NCBI GenBank assembly: GCA_016707175.1
Contig: JADJIB010000003.1
Location: forward strand, 124,001 to 188,000
Direction of reading: 5' to 3'
Length of the DNA stretch: 64,000 bases
From: Candidatus Phosphoribacter hodrii
GTDB taxonomy: Bacteria > Actinomycetota > Actinomycetes > Actinomycetales > Dermatophilaceae
Shown here: one piece after another, positions 33,062-42,516 of the stretch
How the letters are laid out: the number at the start of each line of letters is the position of its first letter
Numbering within the stretch: position 1 is the first letter of the stretch
Notes under the pieces: model-generated
Databases searched by the model: none
The model's input: only the letters and a program-made list of their open reading frames with translations
What the model was told of the DNA's origin: nothing
Program-made: the position numbers and the translations under genes

Positions 33062-34491
33062 CCCTCACTGCCGACGAGGTCCGCGCCCGACTGCTCACCC
33101 TGCGTGAGCATGACCTGCCGACCCACGGGGGCCGAACCCTCGCTTATGTCTACGACTCCGGCCGACCCGACGTCGACGCCGTCGCCCGCGAGGCGGTCGC
33201 GGCGTTCGCGGGGACGAACGGCCTCGACCCCTCGGTGTTTCCCTCTGTCGCAACGATGGAGCGCGGCGTCGTCGACTTCCTTGCCGGGCTACTGTCCGCA
33301 CCCGAGGGGTATGCCGGCACCGTCACCTCCGGCGGCACCGAGTCGTGTCTGCTCGCCGTCCTCGCGGCCCGCGACTCCCGGCCCGACGTCACTCGCCCGC
33401 AGATCGTCGCCCCGACCACGGCGCATGCGGCGTTCCACAAGGCGGCCCATCTCTTCGGGCTCGAGCTGACGCTCGTCGACGTCGACCCGGTCACCTTCCG
33501 CGCCGATCCGGCAGCTATGGCGGCGGCCGTCACCGACCGGACCGTCCTCGTCGTCGTCAGCGCCCCGTCCTATGCCCACGGCGTCGTCGACCCCGTGGGG
33601 CCGATCGCCGCGATGGCGGCCGAGCGCGGCATCCGCTGCCATGTCGACGCCTGCATTGGCGGGTTCGTGCTGCCCTTCCTCGCCGACGAGTCCGCTCGCG
33701 GGGTCGCGCAGGGCCGCCCGGCGTGGTCGTTCGAGGTCCCCGGCGTGACGAGCATCTCGGCCGACCTGCACAAGTACGGCTACGCGCCCAAGGGCGTCTC
33801 GGCCCTCGTGCATCGCTCAATGGCGTTGCGGCACAGCCAGTTCTGGGCCACCGCCGACTGGCCCGGCTACGGCGTCGTCAACTCCACCCTGCAGTCGACC
33901 AAGTCCGCCGGCCCGCTCGCCGCCGCCTGGGCCACGATCCAACTCCTCGGCGAGCAGGGGTATGCCGCCCTCGCCCGGCAGGCGCGCGACGGTGCCCTCG
34001 CGCTCGCGGCGGAGGTGGGCGGCATACCGGGGCTGCGGGTGCTGGTGCCCCCGGACTCCTCGTTGCTCGCGGTCGTCACCGACGACTCGTGCGATCCCTA
34101 CACGGTGTGCGACGAGTTGTTGGAGCGCGGATGGTTCGCCCAACCGCAACTGCCCTTCCGGGGCGGGCCCGCCAGCCTGCATCTGACGATCTCTGCAGCG
34201 ACCACCCCGCAACTTCCGGAGTTCGTTGGCGCGCTGGCGGATTCGGTGGCAGCGGCCCAAGTGGCCGGTCCGGTGGCCGTCGACCCGGCGATGGTCGGCC
34301 TGCTGGCCACCCTCGATCCGGCGACGTTCGACGAGGCCACCCTCGGCGGGCTGCTCGCCGCCGCCGGGCTGACCGGCGCGGGTGGGGCGTTGCAGTTGCC
34401 TCGCCGGATGGCGCCGATCCAGGCCCTCCTGGCTGCGTGCCCCCCTGCGCTGCGCCGCGTCCTGCTCACGGCCGTGGTCGAACGGCTCTAG
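33058..34491 (+). CDS. PLP-dependent decarboxylase/lyase (sphingosine-1-phosphate lyase/GAD-like)
   Basis: 477 residues. The group II PLP decarboxylase fold is shown by SVATMERGVVDFLAGLL, TSGGTESCLLAVLAAR, the AHAAFHKAAHLFGLEL segment, HVDACIGGFVLPFL (Asp binding the pyridine nitrogen) and SADLHKYGYAPKGVS with the Schiff-base Lys. Sequence order is closest to sphingosine-1-phosphate lyase-like enzymes. It would cleave or decarboxylate an amino-alcohol or amino acid. It is translationally coupled to the transporter gene. A roughly 80-residue C-terminal tail after the fold (VDPAMVGLLATLDPATFDEA) is an addition of unknown role. Confidence 0.85.
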   Translation: MTLTADEVRARLLTLREHDLPTHGGRTLAYVYDSGRPDVDAVAREAVAAFAGTNGLDPSVFPSVATMERGVVDFLAGLLSAPEGYAGTVTSGGTESCLLAVLAARDSRPDVTRPQIVAPTTAHAAFHKAAHLFGLELTLVDVDPVTFRADPAAMAAAVTDRTVLVVVSAPSYAHGVVDPVGPIAAMAAERGIRCHVDACIGGFVLPFLADESARGVAQGRPAWSFEVPGVTSISADLHKYGYAPKGVSALVHRSMALRHSQFWATADWPGYGVVNSTLQSTKSAGPLAAAWATIQLLGEQGYAALARQARDGALALAAEVGGIPGLRVLVPPDSSLLAVVTDDSCDPYTVCDELLERGWFAQPQLPFRGGPASLHLTISAATTPQLPEFVGALADSVAAAQVAGPVAVDPAMVGLLATLDPATFDEATLGGLLAAAGLTGAGGALQLPRRMAPIQALLAACPPALRRVLLTAVVERL

Positions 34492-34608
34492 AGTTCATGG
34501 TGAGTTCACCTTGAGGCGTCGGCGCGCGGGGTCGTCGTTGCGTTCAGCGGACAACGGCGCCCGAGCCTGCGCCGGGTCCTCATCACCAGCACAGGCTCAG
34601 AGGCGAGC

Positions 34609-36327
34609 ATGATGAACAGCGACTACGAGTTGGACACGACCCGCCGCGACGCGCCGCTGCGCATCTCGGCCCGCGGGCGCGCGGTGCTGGCCAACCCCAT
34701 GACCAACCGCGGGACGGCCTTCACCGTCCAGGAGCGGCGCTACCTCGGCCTGGTCGGCCTCATGCCCAGTGAGGTGACCCCCATCGGCAACCAGGTGCGC
34801 CGGGTCTACCAGCAGTACCACTCGGCCCGGACCCCGTTCGCCAAGAACAACTACCTCGCCAGCCTCCGCGACCGCAACGAGGTGCTCTTCTACCGGCTGC
34901 TCGCCGACCACATCGAGGAGATGCTGCCGATCATCTACACGCCGACGATCGGCGAGGTCATCGAGCGGTTCTCCGTCGAATACCACCGTCCCCGTGGGGT
35001 GTTCATCTCCATCGACCGGCCGGAGGACATCGAGCAGTCGCTGCTCGACCACGGCCTGGCCGCCGGCGATGTCGACCTCATCGTCGCCACCGACTCCGAG
35101 GGCATCCTCGGCATCGGCGACCAGGGCATCGGCGGCATCGAGATCGCCATCGGCAAGCTCTCGGTCTACACCGCGGCGGCCGGGATCCACCCGCGCCGGG
35201 TCATGCCGGTCGTCCTCGACGTCGGCACCGACAACCTCGGCCTGCTCAACAGCGACCTCTACCTCGGCGAGCGGCACGCCCGGGTTCGCGGGGAGCGTTA
35301 CGACGAGTTCATCGACACCTTCGTCAAGACCGCCACCCGGCTGTTCCCCCAGGCGATGCTGCACTGGGAGGACTTCGGCGCGGGCAACGCCCACCGCATC
35401 CTCGAGAAGTACCGGCATACCCACTGCACCTTCAACGACGACATCCAGGGGACGGCCGCGGTTGCTCTCGCCGCTGTCCTCGCGGGAGTGAACATCACCG
35501 GTATGCCGCTCGCGGACCACCGGATCGTCATCTTCGGTGGCGGGACGGCCGGGATCGGCATCGCCGACCTGCTGCGCGACGAACTCATCCGTGCCGGGGT
35601 GTCGAGCGAGGATGCGGTCGCCCAGTTCTATGCGCTCGGGAGCAAGGGGCTGTTCGTCGACGACATGCCGATGCTCCGGGAGTTCCAGCGGCCCTACGCC
35701 CGGTCTCGCGCCGAGGTCGAGCCCTGGAACCTGGTTGAGGGCTCCGCGCGCGGGATCCGGCTGGCCGACGTCGTCCGCAACGTCCGCCCGACGATCATGA
35801 TCGGGACCTCGACGATGGGCGGGGCCTTCACCAAGGCCATCGTCAAGGACATGGCGGCGCACTGCGAACGGCCGATCATCATGCCGCTGTCCAACCCCAC
35901 CTCCCGCGCCGAGGCCACGCCCGCCGACCTCGTCGAGTGGACCGACGGCCACGCCCTCATCGCCACCGGCAGCCCCTTCGACCCGGTCGACCACCGCGAG
36001 GTGCGCCACTTCATCGCCCAGGCGAACAACGCGCTCATCTTCCCTGGGCTGGGGCTCGGGGTCGCCGCGTGCCAGGCGACCCGGGTGACCGACCGGATGA
36101 TCGCGGCTGCCGCGGAGGCGCTCGCCGCGCGGGTCAACACCTATCGCCCGGGTGCCGCGTTGCTGCCGTCGATGAGTGAGCTTCGGCCGGTCTCCTCGCA
36201 CGTCGCGCTCGCCGTGGCCGCCGCTGCCGCCGAGGAGGGCGTCGCCCGCCAACCCCTCACCGACCCGATCAACGAGATCTACAGCCGCATGTGGCAGCCG
36301 GCCTACTCCCCGGTCGAGGTCGTCTGA
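34609..36327 (+). CDS. maeA: NAD-dependent malic enzyme
   Basis: 572 residues, the large-subunit length of eukaryote-like/MaeA malic enzymes (about 540-580). RGTAFTVQERRYLGLVGLMP, YTPTIGEVIERFS and PRGVFISIDRPEDI are typical N-terminal blocks; HCTFNDDIQGTAAVALAAVL supplies the metal-binding Asp pair, and VIFGGGTAGIGIADLLRDEL the NAD-binding fold. IMPLSNPTSRAEATP and ATGSPFDPV complete it. It converts malate to pyruvate and CO2. Two adjacent ATGs (34609, 34612) are both possible starts. It is convergent with glnK. Confidence 0.92.
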   Translation: MMNSDYELDTTRRDAPLRISARGRAVLANPMTNRGTAFTVQERRYLGLVGLMPSEVTPIGNQVRRVYQQYHSARTPFAKNNYLASLRDRNEVLFYRLLADHIEEMLPIIYTPTIGEVIERFSVEYHRPRGVFISIDRPEDIEQSLLDHGLAAGDVDLIVATDSEGILGIGDQGIGGIEIAIGKLSVYTAAAGIHPRRVMPVVLDVGTDNLGLLNSDLYLGERHARVRGERYDEFIDTFVKTATRLFPQAMLHWEDFGAGNAHRILEKYRHTHCTFNDDIQGTAAVALAAVLAGVNITGMPLADHRIVIFGGGTAGIGIADLLRDELIRAGVSSEDAVAQFYALGSKGLFVDDMPMLREFQRPYARSRAEVEPWNLVEGSARGIRLADVVRNVRPTIMIGTSTMGGAFTKAIVKDMAAHCERPIIMPLSNPTSRAEATPADLVEWTDGHALIATGSPFDPVDHREVRHFIAQANNALIFPGLGLGVAACQATRVTDRMIAAAAEALAARVNTYRPGAALLPSMSELRPVSSHVALAVAAAAAEEGVARQPLTDPINEIYSRMWQPAYSPVEVV

Positions 36328-36348
36328 GTTCGGCAGTCCGACGCGCCT

Positions 36349-36687
36349 CTAGAGCGCGTCCTCGTCGCGCTCGCCGGTGCGCACCCGCACGACGCTGTCG
36401 ACGGGCACGACCCACACCTTGCCGTCGCCGATCCGGCCGGTGCGTGCGGCGCTGACGATGGTGCGGACGATGTCGTCCACGTCGTGGTCGTCGACGAGCA
36501 CCTCGATGCGCACCTTCGGCACGAGCGTGACGTCATACTCCGCGCCGCGATAGACCTCGGTGTGGCCCTTCTGCCGGCCCGACCCGCTCACCTCCGACAC
36601 GGTCATCCCGGCCACGCCGACGGTCTCGAGGGCGGCGCGCACCTCGTCCCACTTGTGCGGCTTGACCACCGCGGTGACGAGCTTCAC
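36349..36687 (-). CDS. glnK: nitrogen regulatory protein P-II (GlnK)
   Basis: 112 residues from a GTG at 36687 with AGGAGGACTGAC immediately upstream, preferred over an upstream ATG. MKLVTAVVKPHKWDEVR-like opening (here VKLVTAVVKPHKW), the T-loop GHTEVYRGAEYDVTLVPK with Tyr51, and VWVVPVDSVVRVRTGERDED are the P-II signatures. In actinobacteria Tyr51 is adenylylated. It senses ATP/ADP and 2-oxoglutarate and blocks the Amt channel. It follows amtB with one base between stop and start, the standard amtB-glnK pair. Confidence 0.97.
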   Translation of the reverse strand: MKLVTAVVKPHKWDEVRAALETVGVAGMTVSEVSGSGRQKGHTEVYRGAEYDVTLVPKVRIEVLVDDHDVDDIVRTIVSAARTGRIGDGKVWVVPVDSVVRVRTGERDEDAL

Positions 36688-36688
36688 G

Positions 36689-38041
36689 TCAGTCCTCCTC
36701 TGGATGGGACAGCGAGCGGAGTATGCCGTGTCCACCGGCGCGCCCGCCCGTCACGGTATGGAAGTCGTAGGCGGTCTCGCCATGGATGGCCAGGTCGATG
36801 CCGCTCACCTCGTGCTCGGGGATGAGCCGGAAGCCGATGAGGCGCTCCACGGCATACCCCAGGGCCGCGGAGACGACGAAGGCGTAGACGAGGACGACGG
36901 CGGCGCCGATCGCCTGCTTGCCCAGTTGGGTGACCCCGCCGCCGTAGAACAGCCCGTCGACGGCGGTGGGGGCGGCCGAGGTGCCGAGCAGGCCAATGCC
37001 CAGAGTGCCGATGAGGCCACCGACGAGGTGGACACCGACGACGTCGAGCGAGTCGTCGTAGCCGAAGCGGAACTTCAGCCCGACGGCCGCCGCGCAGACA
37101 ACGCCGGCCACGCCGCCCATGAGGAGCGCGCCGATCGGGGTGAGGGAGCCACCCGACGGGGTGATCGCCACGAGCCCGGCGACCATGCCGGACGCGGCGC
37201 CGAGCGAGGTCGCCTTGCCGTCGCGGAAGCGTTCGAGCACCAGCCAGCCGAGGGTGCCCGCCGCTCCGGCCAGCAGCGTCGTCACGAACACGACGGCGGC
37301 CTTGTGGCCGGCCCCCAGCGCCGAGCCGGCGTTGAAGCCGAACCAGCCGAACCACAGCAGCCCGGCGCCGAGCATGACGAGGGTGAGGTTGTGCGGGCGC
37401 ATCGGGTCGCGGCCGAAGCCGATCCGCTTGCCGAGCACGAGCGCGAGCGCCAATCCGGAAGCGCCCGAACAGATCTCGACTGCCGTGCCGCCGGCGAAGT
37501 CGATGACCCCGACCTGGTTGGCCAGCCAGCCGCCGACATGGTCCCCGGCCGAGAAGTCGAACACCCAATGGGCCACTGGCGCATAGACGAGCAGGGTCCA
37601 GGCGCCGATGAAGACCAGCCAGGCACCGAACCGGGCCCGGTCGGCGATCGCCCCGGAGACGAGGGCGCCGGTGATGACACAGAACAAGCCCTGGAAGACC
37701 GCGAAGAGGATCGCGGGGACGGTGCCCACGACGTCAGCCTCGGGGGAGAGCAGTTGGCCGAGACCGGCATACTGCAGCGGGTTGCCGAGCACCCCCCCAC
37801 CGATGTCGTCCCCGAAGGCGAGTGAGTAGCCCACGAGCGTCCAGAGGACGAGGATGACCGCCAGCGCGCCGAAGGTCATCATCATCATGTTGAGGACGCT
37901 CTTGGAGCGCACCATCCCGCCGTAGAACAGGGCCAGACCCGGTGCCATGAGCAGCACGAGGGCGCTGGAGACCAGCAACCAGGCGGTGTCGCCGGTGTCG
38001 ATCTCGGTGACGAGTGTGGTGAAGGCGGGCAACGTGCTCAC
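36689..38041 (-). CDS. amtB: ammonium transporter Amt
   Basis: 450 residues from a GTG at 38041 with AAGGGGG upstream. Eleven membrane segments are evident. MAPGLALFYGGMVRSKSVLN is the family opening; the twin pore His residues are in YAPVAHWVF and DVVGVHLVGGLIGTLGIGLL. The cytoplasmic tail HEVSGIDLAIHGETAYDF matches the Amt C-terminal region that contacts P-II. It conducts ammonium/ammonia into the cell and is gated by GlnK encoded next. Regulation probably by nitrogen, through a promoter in the region upstream of 38041. Confidence 0.96.
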   Translation of the reverse strand: MSTLPAFTTLVTEIDTGDTAWLLVSSALVLLMAPGLALFYGGMVRSKSVLNMMMMTFGALAVILVLWTLVGYSLAFGDDIGGGVLGNPLQYAGLGQLLSPEADVVGTVPAILFAVFQGLFCVITGALVSGAIADRARFGAWLVFIGAWTLLVYAPVAHWVFDFSAGDHVGGWLANQVGVIDFAGGTAVEICSGASGLALALVLGKRIGFGRDPMRPHNLTLVMLGAGLLWFGWFGFNAGSALGAGHKAAVVFVTTLLAGAAGTLGWLVLERFRDGKATSLGAASGMVAGLVAITPSGGSLTPIGALLMGGVAGVVCAAAVGLKFRFGYDDSLDVVGVHLVGGLIGTLGIGLLGTSAAPTAVDGLFYGGGVTQLGKQAIGAAVVLVYAFVVSAALGYAVERLIGFRLIPEHEVSGIDLAIHGETAYDFHTVTGGRAGGHGILRSLSHPEED

Positions 38042-38431
38042 GGCGGTCCCCCTTGCGGGCAGGGGCGGGTTGGGCGCGCCCACGGTAGCGCGCTCCAGGT
38101 ATGCCGTTCAGTCCCGTCCGCGCCGGGCCCCCCCGGTCCGAATGTGGTTCGCCTGGACGGTCCCAGGCCTGGGGAGTGCGCCACGGAGTGCGATCGGCGG
38201 GGTGATCACCCCGTCCAACGCACTCCGTCGGGCCCTCGCTTAGCCCGGGCTGTGTGCCTGGCGCTGCGGATTCCCGAACAGCCGGTAGATGACGTACGCA
38301 GACAACGTCGGCAGCGACGCGGCATACCTGCGCCGTATGCCGCCATGCGGCAAAGGTGACCATAGTCGGGTTGCGTTTGGCTCCCCTGGGCGATGGACTG
38401 CCTTGGACACCTCGGACGAAAGGCCGCTCCC
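38042..38431. other. 390-bp divergent intergenic region (amtB / acyl-CoA ligase)
   Basis: No convincing gene. It contains a copy of the dispersed motif just upstream of amtB (38099), the palindromic repeat at 38183-38228, and a 9-bp-arm hairpin GCGGCATAC...GTATGCCGC at 38319-38343 built from two motif copies. Promoters for both genes must lie here but I cannot place them. Confidence 0.6.
38183..38228. repeat. palindromic repeat, GTGATCAC-centred family, copy 2
   Basis: Outer arms ACGGAGTGCG and CGCACTCCGT flank the core GGGGTGATCACCCC; a few mismatches lie between arm and core. Same structure and length class as 15453-15500 and 56923-56968. It is preceded by GCGCC, as is copy 3. Confidence 0.88.
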
Positions 38432-40060
38432 ATGACCCTGTCGATCGCGACCGGCGAAACCGACCTCCCGCTCCTGCACGAGACGATCTCGGCCAACCTC
38501 GACGCCACGGCCGCCCGCTTCCCCGAACACGAGGCGTTGGTCGACTGCGCAACGGGCAAGCGCTGGACGTATGCCGCGTTCGCCGCCGACGTCGACACGT
38601 TGGCCCGCGGGTTCGCCGGCAGTGGGGTCGTCAAGGGCGACCGGGTCGGGATCTGGGCGCCCAACGGCGCCGAGTGGACGCTCGTGCAATACGCAACGGC
38701 CAAGGTCGGCGCGATCCTCGTCAACATCAACCCGGCCTATCGGACCCACGAGTTGCAGTACGTCCTCAACCAGGCGGCGATCAAGGTCCTCGTCGCGGCT
38801 CCGTCGTTCAAGACGAGCGACTATGCGGGGATGATCGAGGAGGTCCGCGACGAGGTGGCGACCCTCGAGCAGGTCGTCCTCATCGGGCGCGAGTCGTGGG
38901 ACGAGTTGTGGGCGGCAGCCGAGCAGGTCAGCCAGGCGGAGTTGGAGGCGATCGCGGCGGGGCTCTCGCCCGACGACCCGATCAACATCCAATACACCTC
39001 GGGCACCACGGGATTCCCCAAGGGTGCGACGCTCAGCCACGTCAACATCCTCAACAACGGGTTCCACGTGGGCGAGGTCTGCCGCTACACCGAGGCCGAC
39101 CGGATCTGCATTCCGGTGCCCTTCTATCACTGCTTCGGCATGGTCATGGGCAACCTCGCGGCGACCACCCATGGGGCGTGCATGGTCATCCCGGCGCCCG
39201 GCTTCGACCCGGCGCTCACCCTCGCCGCGGTGCGTGACGAGCGATGCACCAGCCTCTATGGCGTGCCGACGATGTTCGTCGCCGAATGGGCGCTCATCGA
39301 GGCCGGTGCCGCGAGCGAGAGCGACCTGGCGACCGTGCGCACCGGGATCATGGCGGGAGCGCCGTGCCCGGCCGAGTTGATGAAGAAGGTCATCGCCGCC
39401 GGTATCAACGAGATGACGATCTGCTACGGAATGACCGAGACCTCGCCGGTGTCGACCCAGACTCGCACCGACGACTCGTTCGAGCGCAAGGTGGGGACCG
39501 TCGGGCGGTGTATGCCGCACCTGCAGATCGGGATCATCGACCCGAGCGACGGGTCGTTCGTCGAGCGCGGCGGGTCCGGTGAGTTTGTCACCAAGGGCTA
39601 TTCAGTGATGCTCGGCTATTGGAACCAGCCCGACAAGACCGCCGAGTCGATCGTCGACGGATGGATGCGCACGGGCGACCTGGCGGTGATGGACGAGGAC
39701 GGCTATGTCCAGATCACCGGCCGGATCAAGGACATGGTCATCCGCGGCGGGGAGAACATCTACCCGCGCGAGATCGAGGAGTTCCTCTACACCCACCCGG
39801 ACATCCTCGACGCTCAGGTCATCGGCGTGCCCGACCCGAAGTACGGCGAGGAGCTGTGCGCCTGGGTCCGGATGAAGCCCGGGACAACCCCGGTGTCGGC
39901 GGCGTCGATCCGCGAGTTCGCCACCGGGAAGCTTGCCCACTACAAGATCCCCCGCTACGTCGAGATCGTCGAGGACTTCCCGATGACGGTGACCGGCAAG
40001 GTCCGCAAGGTCGAGATGCGGGAACTCTCGGCCGCGCACCTGGGCCTCAACGCCCACTGA
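38432..40060 (+). CDS. acyl-CoA synthetase (FadD-like AMP-binding protein)
   Basis: 542 residues from the ATG at 38432. Complete ANL motifs: P-loop YTSGTTGFPKGATLSH (about 187), PVPFYHCFGMVMGNL, CYGMTETSPVSTQT, WMRTGDLAVMDEDGY, GRIKDMVIRGGENIYPREIE and the catalytic Lys in MTVTGKVRKVEMRE. Sequence blocks such as NINPAYRTHELQYVLNQ place it near medium/long-chain fatty-acyl-CoA synthetases. It activates a fatty or related acid to its CoA ester. It is divergent from amtB and followed by the small pentapeptide gene. Confidence 0.92.
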   Translation: MTLSIATGETDLPLLHETISANLDATAARFPEHEALVDCATGKRWTYAAFAADVDTLARGFAGSGVVKGDRVGIWAPNGAEWTLVQYATAKVGAILVNINPAYRTHELQYVLNQAAIKVLVAAPSFKTSDYAGMIEEVRDEVATLEQVVLIGRESWDELWAAAEQVSQAELEAIAAGLSPDDPINIQYTSGTTGFPKGATLSHVNILNNGFHVGEVCRYTEADRICIPVPFYHCFGMVMGNLAATTHGACMVIPAPGFDPALTLAAVRDERCTSLYGVPTMFVAEWALIEAGAASESDLATVRTGIMAGAPCPAELMKKVIAAGINEMTICYGMTETSPVSTQTRTDDSFERKVGTVGRCMPHLQIGIIDPSDGSFVERGGSGEFVTKGYSVMLGYWNQPDKTAESIVDGWMRTGDLAVMDEDGYVQITGRIKDMVIRGGENIYPREIEEFLYTHPDILDAQVIGVPDPKYGEELCAWVRMKPGTTPVSAASIREFATGKLAHYKIPRYVEIVEDFPMTVTGKVRKVEMRELSAAHLGLNAH

Positions 40061-40079
40061 GCGCGAAATCGGGGGTGAC

Positions 40080-40425
40080 GTGGCCACGCTGAAGGCACTG
40101 CGCGAGCGGTGGACGCCGGATCTGCTCACCGAGACCAACGCGCGCATCGAGCGGGAGGGTCGAACGTCCCGGGGCGAACCTTCGGACGGCGATGGCGCAC
40201 GGTGCCACGTTCGTCCGGTGTGACTTCTCCGGAGCCGACCTGAGGATCACCCACCTCCACCGGGTGACGTTCGAGGAGTGCGCCTTCGAGGGAGCCAACC
40301 TCCTCCACGCGTCGATCGCCGGGTCGCGGCTGGTCGACTGCACGTTCGCGCCCGGCGCGTGGGATCGCTCCATCGTCGCTCACGTCCTGGTCAACGGTGC
40401 TCCCATGGCGGGGAGTGCGCCGTAG
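40080..40425 (+). pseudogene. small pentapeptide-repeat protein gene with a frameshift
   Basis: A GTG at 40080 opens ATLKALRERWTPDLLTETNA, natural until about 40160. The frame that continues the gene then reads VERPGANLRTAMAHGATFVR, CDFSGADLRITHLHRVTF and so on, with the A(D/N)LxX pentapeptide-repeat pattern, and stops at 40425. The 346-base span is one more than a multiple of three, fitting one inserted base in the G-rich stretch near 40160 and a 114-residue protein. Pentapeptide proteins form a right-handed quadrilateral beta-helix; no function can be given. It starts 20 bp after the ligase stop. Confidence 0.65.
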
Positions 40426-40580
40426 TCAGTTGGGGTTGGTTTACCTGCCCCGTACCTACGCCGCGAACGTGGGCATCGCCCTCGGCCCACGTCCGGTGAA
40501 CATTCTGAAGACGAGACCGGTATGTTGCCGTCTGGGGATGCGTCAGGGCGCGTCCTCTCCTGACACCTGAAGGTGGAACC

Positions 40581-42492
40581 ATGTTCAAGACCGCCGTGTG
40601 GGTCATTCTGGCCCTCCTCTTGCTGGCAGCCGCGCTGCTCATCTGGTGGGCGCTGAGCCGCGGGAAGAGTCAAGCCGCTCAGCGCGCCGACGAGCAGCAG
40701 GCTCGGGCCGACCTGGCCGCCGGATGGGGCGCCCCGACGACTCCCGCTGCCGCTCCCCCCCAGTTCGCGCCCCCACCGCCGCCCGTCGCGCCTGCTCCTC
40801 CCGTGGCGCCACCGCCCCCACCGCCCGTCGCGCCCGCTCCTCCCGTGGCGCCCCCGCCGCCGCCGCCGTCATGGCCGAGCGCAGCGGCAGGTGCCGCCGC
40901 GACGGCCGCTGGTGCGGCCGCGGGTTCGATCTTCGCGCGCCCCGAGGCACCGCAGGCTGAGCAGGCGCCCGAGGTCGCGCCGACCGCTGAGGCGGGGTCG
41001 ATGGGGTATGCCGCGCCGGCGGCTCCCGCGGTCGAGGCCGTTGAGTTCGAGACTGTTGACGAGGTCGAGGACGGCGAGTTCGCAGAGGTCGTTGACGCTG
41101 ACATCGAGGCTGACGTTGAGGTCGTTCCGGCCCCCGTGGGTGGCATCGACGACCTGTGGGGGACCGACCCGGTGGCCGAGGCTGAGGTCATCGAGCACGT
41201 GGCTGGCGACGATGTCGCCGGGGTCGAGTCTGGCGACGTCGACGTCGACGTCGACGTCGAAGCTGCTGCTGCTGCCGACGCTGACACCTTCGCTGAGGGT
41301 GAGGGTGGCGCCGCCTCGGATGCAGACGTCTGGACTCCGTCGGAAGGTCCTGCTCGCCCGTCGCCTGCCGACGAAGCCGCGGCCGCTGCCCGGGCCCGGA
41401 TCGAAGGTGACGTTGCCGAGACCGAGGCTGAGGCTGTCGAGGCGGACGCCGAGGCGGTTGAGGTTGTCGAGGGCGACGCTGAGACTGAAGCCGCTGTCGA
41501 GGCCGACGCTGAGGCAGTCGAACCCGAGACTGAGGTCGGGGCGGTTGAGGTCGGGCGTCGAGGAGCCGACGCCAGGCGGGTGTCGAGGCCGAGGCCGAGG
41601 TTGAAGCCGAGCCGAGGCTGAGGTCGTGAAGCCGAGGGCTGAGCCGACGTCGAGGTCGATGCCCCGGAGATCGAGGTGGCCGTCGAAGCTGCCCCTGAAG
41701 CCGAGCCTGTGGTCGAGGACCTGTATGACGGCGACGAGGCTGCCTTGGCCGGGTCGGCGGACGTCGACGCCGCAGAGGCGGCCTATGGTGACGCGGAGTC
41801 AGAAGCAGCCGCGCTGGTGCCCGAGGTCGATGCCCCGGAGATCGAGGTGGCCGTCGAAGCTGCACCGGTCGCCGAGGTCGAGGTGGATGCCGAAACGGCT
41901 CCAGCCGCGGAGGTCACGGAGATCGATGTGGCTGCCGAGCAGGAGGCCACGGCGCAGACCCTTGAAGCCGACGAGATCGCCTTGGCCGGCGCGCCGGTGG
42001 TCGACGATGCGGAGGCCCGCTTCCAGGCGGCCTTGGACGCGATGACGGCCGAGCGGGACGCCCTGGCCGACGAGCCGACGGACCTGGTTGGTCCCGACGC
42101 CGACGTGCCAGCCAGCGAAGCCGGACGAGGGACACGCCGGGGCCGAGCCGCCAGGCGAAGCCGACGGCGAGCCAGGCGCGAAGCCTGCCGAAGCCGAAGC
42201 CGCGTCGGTCGAGGAGCACGGTGAGTCGACAGCCACCTCGGTGGGCGCCGCAGCCGCGCAGGCCCGCCGCCGCTGGGTGTCCGAATACGACGAGGTCGTC
42301 GACGGCGGCTATGGCTGGGGGTCAGCGGCGCCCGTGTGGGACGGCGCCATGCCCCTGGGCCACCCGGTCAAGGCCAACAAGCAGTGGATGAAGTTCCAGG
42401 AGCCCGCCGACGGCTGGTACGACAAGATGCACGCCGACGTGTGGTTCGTCGATGCAGACACCGCTCGCCGGTTTGGCTTCACGAAGGACTGA
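40581..42492 (+). pseudogene. membrane-anchored Pro-rich and acidic repeat protein, frameshifted
   Basis: An N-terminal membrane helix (TAVWVILALLLLAAALLIWW) is followed by a Pro-rich linker (repeated APPVAPPPPPP), then a long acidic region of Glu/Ala/Asp/Val repeats. The frame breaks in the GAGGTCGAGG-type repeats between about 41540 and 41680 and again at about 42121 (one extra G). The last part reads EYDEVVDGGYGWGSAAPVWD, GHPVKANKQWMKF and ADVWFVDADTARRFGF. That ending resembles the sunset domain of actinobacterial surface proteins (GHPIKGN...YY...AEVWF...A..GF). The repeats make assembly errors likely. Function unknown; perhaps a cell-envelope scaffold. Confidence 0.6.
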
Positions 42493-42516
42493 TCCGGGGG
42501 CTGACGCCGCAGGCCC

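Noticed and set aside
38240..38350. Possible 37-codon minus-strand ORF (TTG start) ending GNPQRQAHSPG
   Set aside because: The composition is protein-like, but the start is TTG without a ribosome site and the frame is laid over motif copies; not enough to call a gene.
37734..38552. Minus-strand open frame over the amtB upstream region
   Set aside because: It runs through the palindromic repeat and the antisense of the acyl-CoA ligase start, with no domain.
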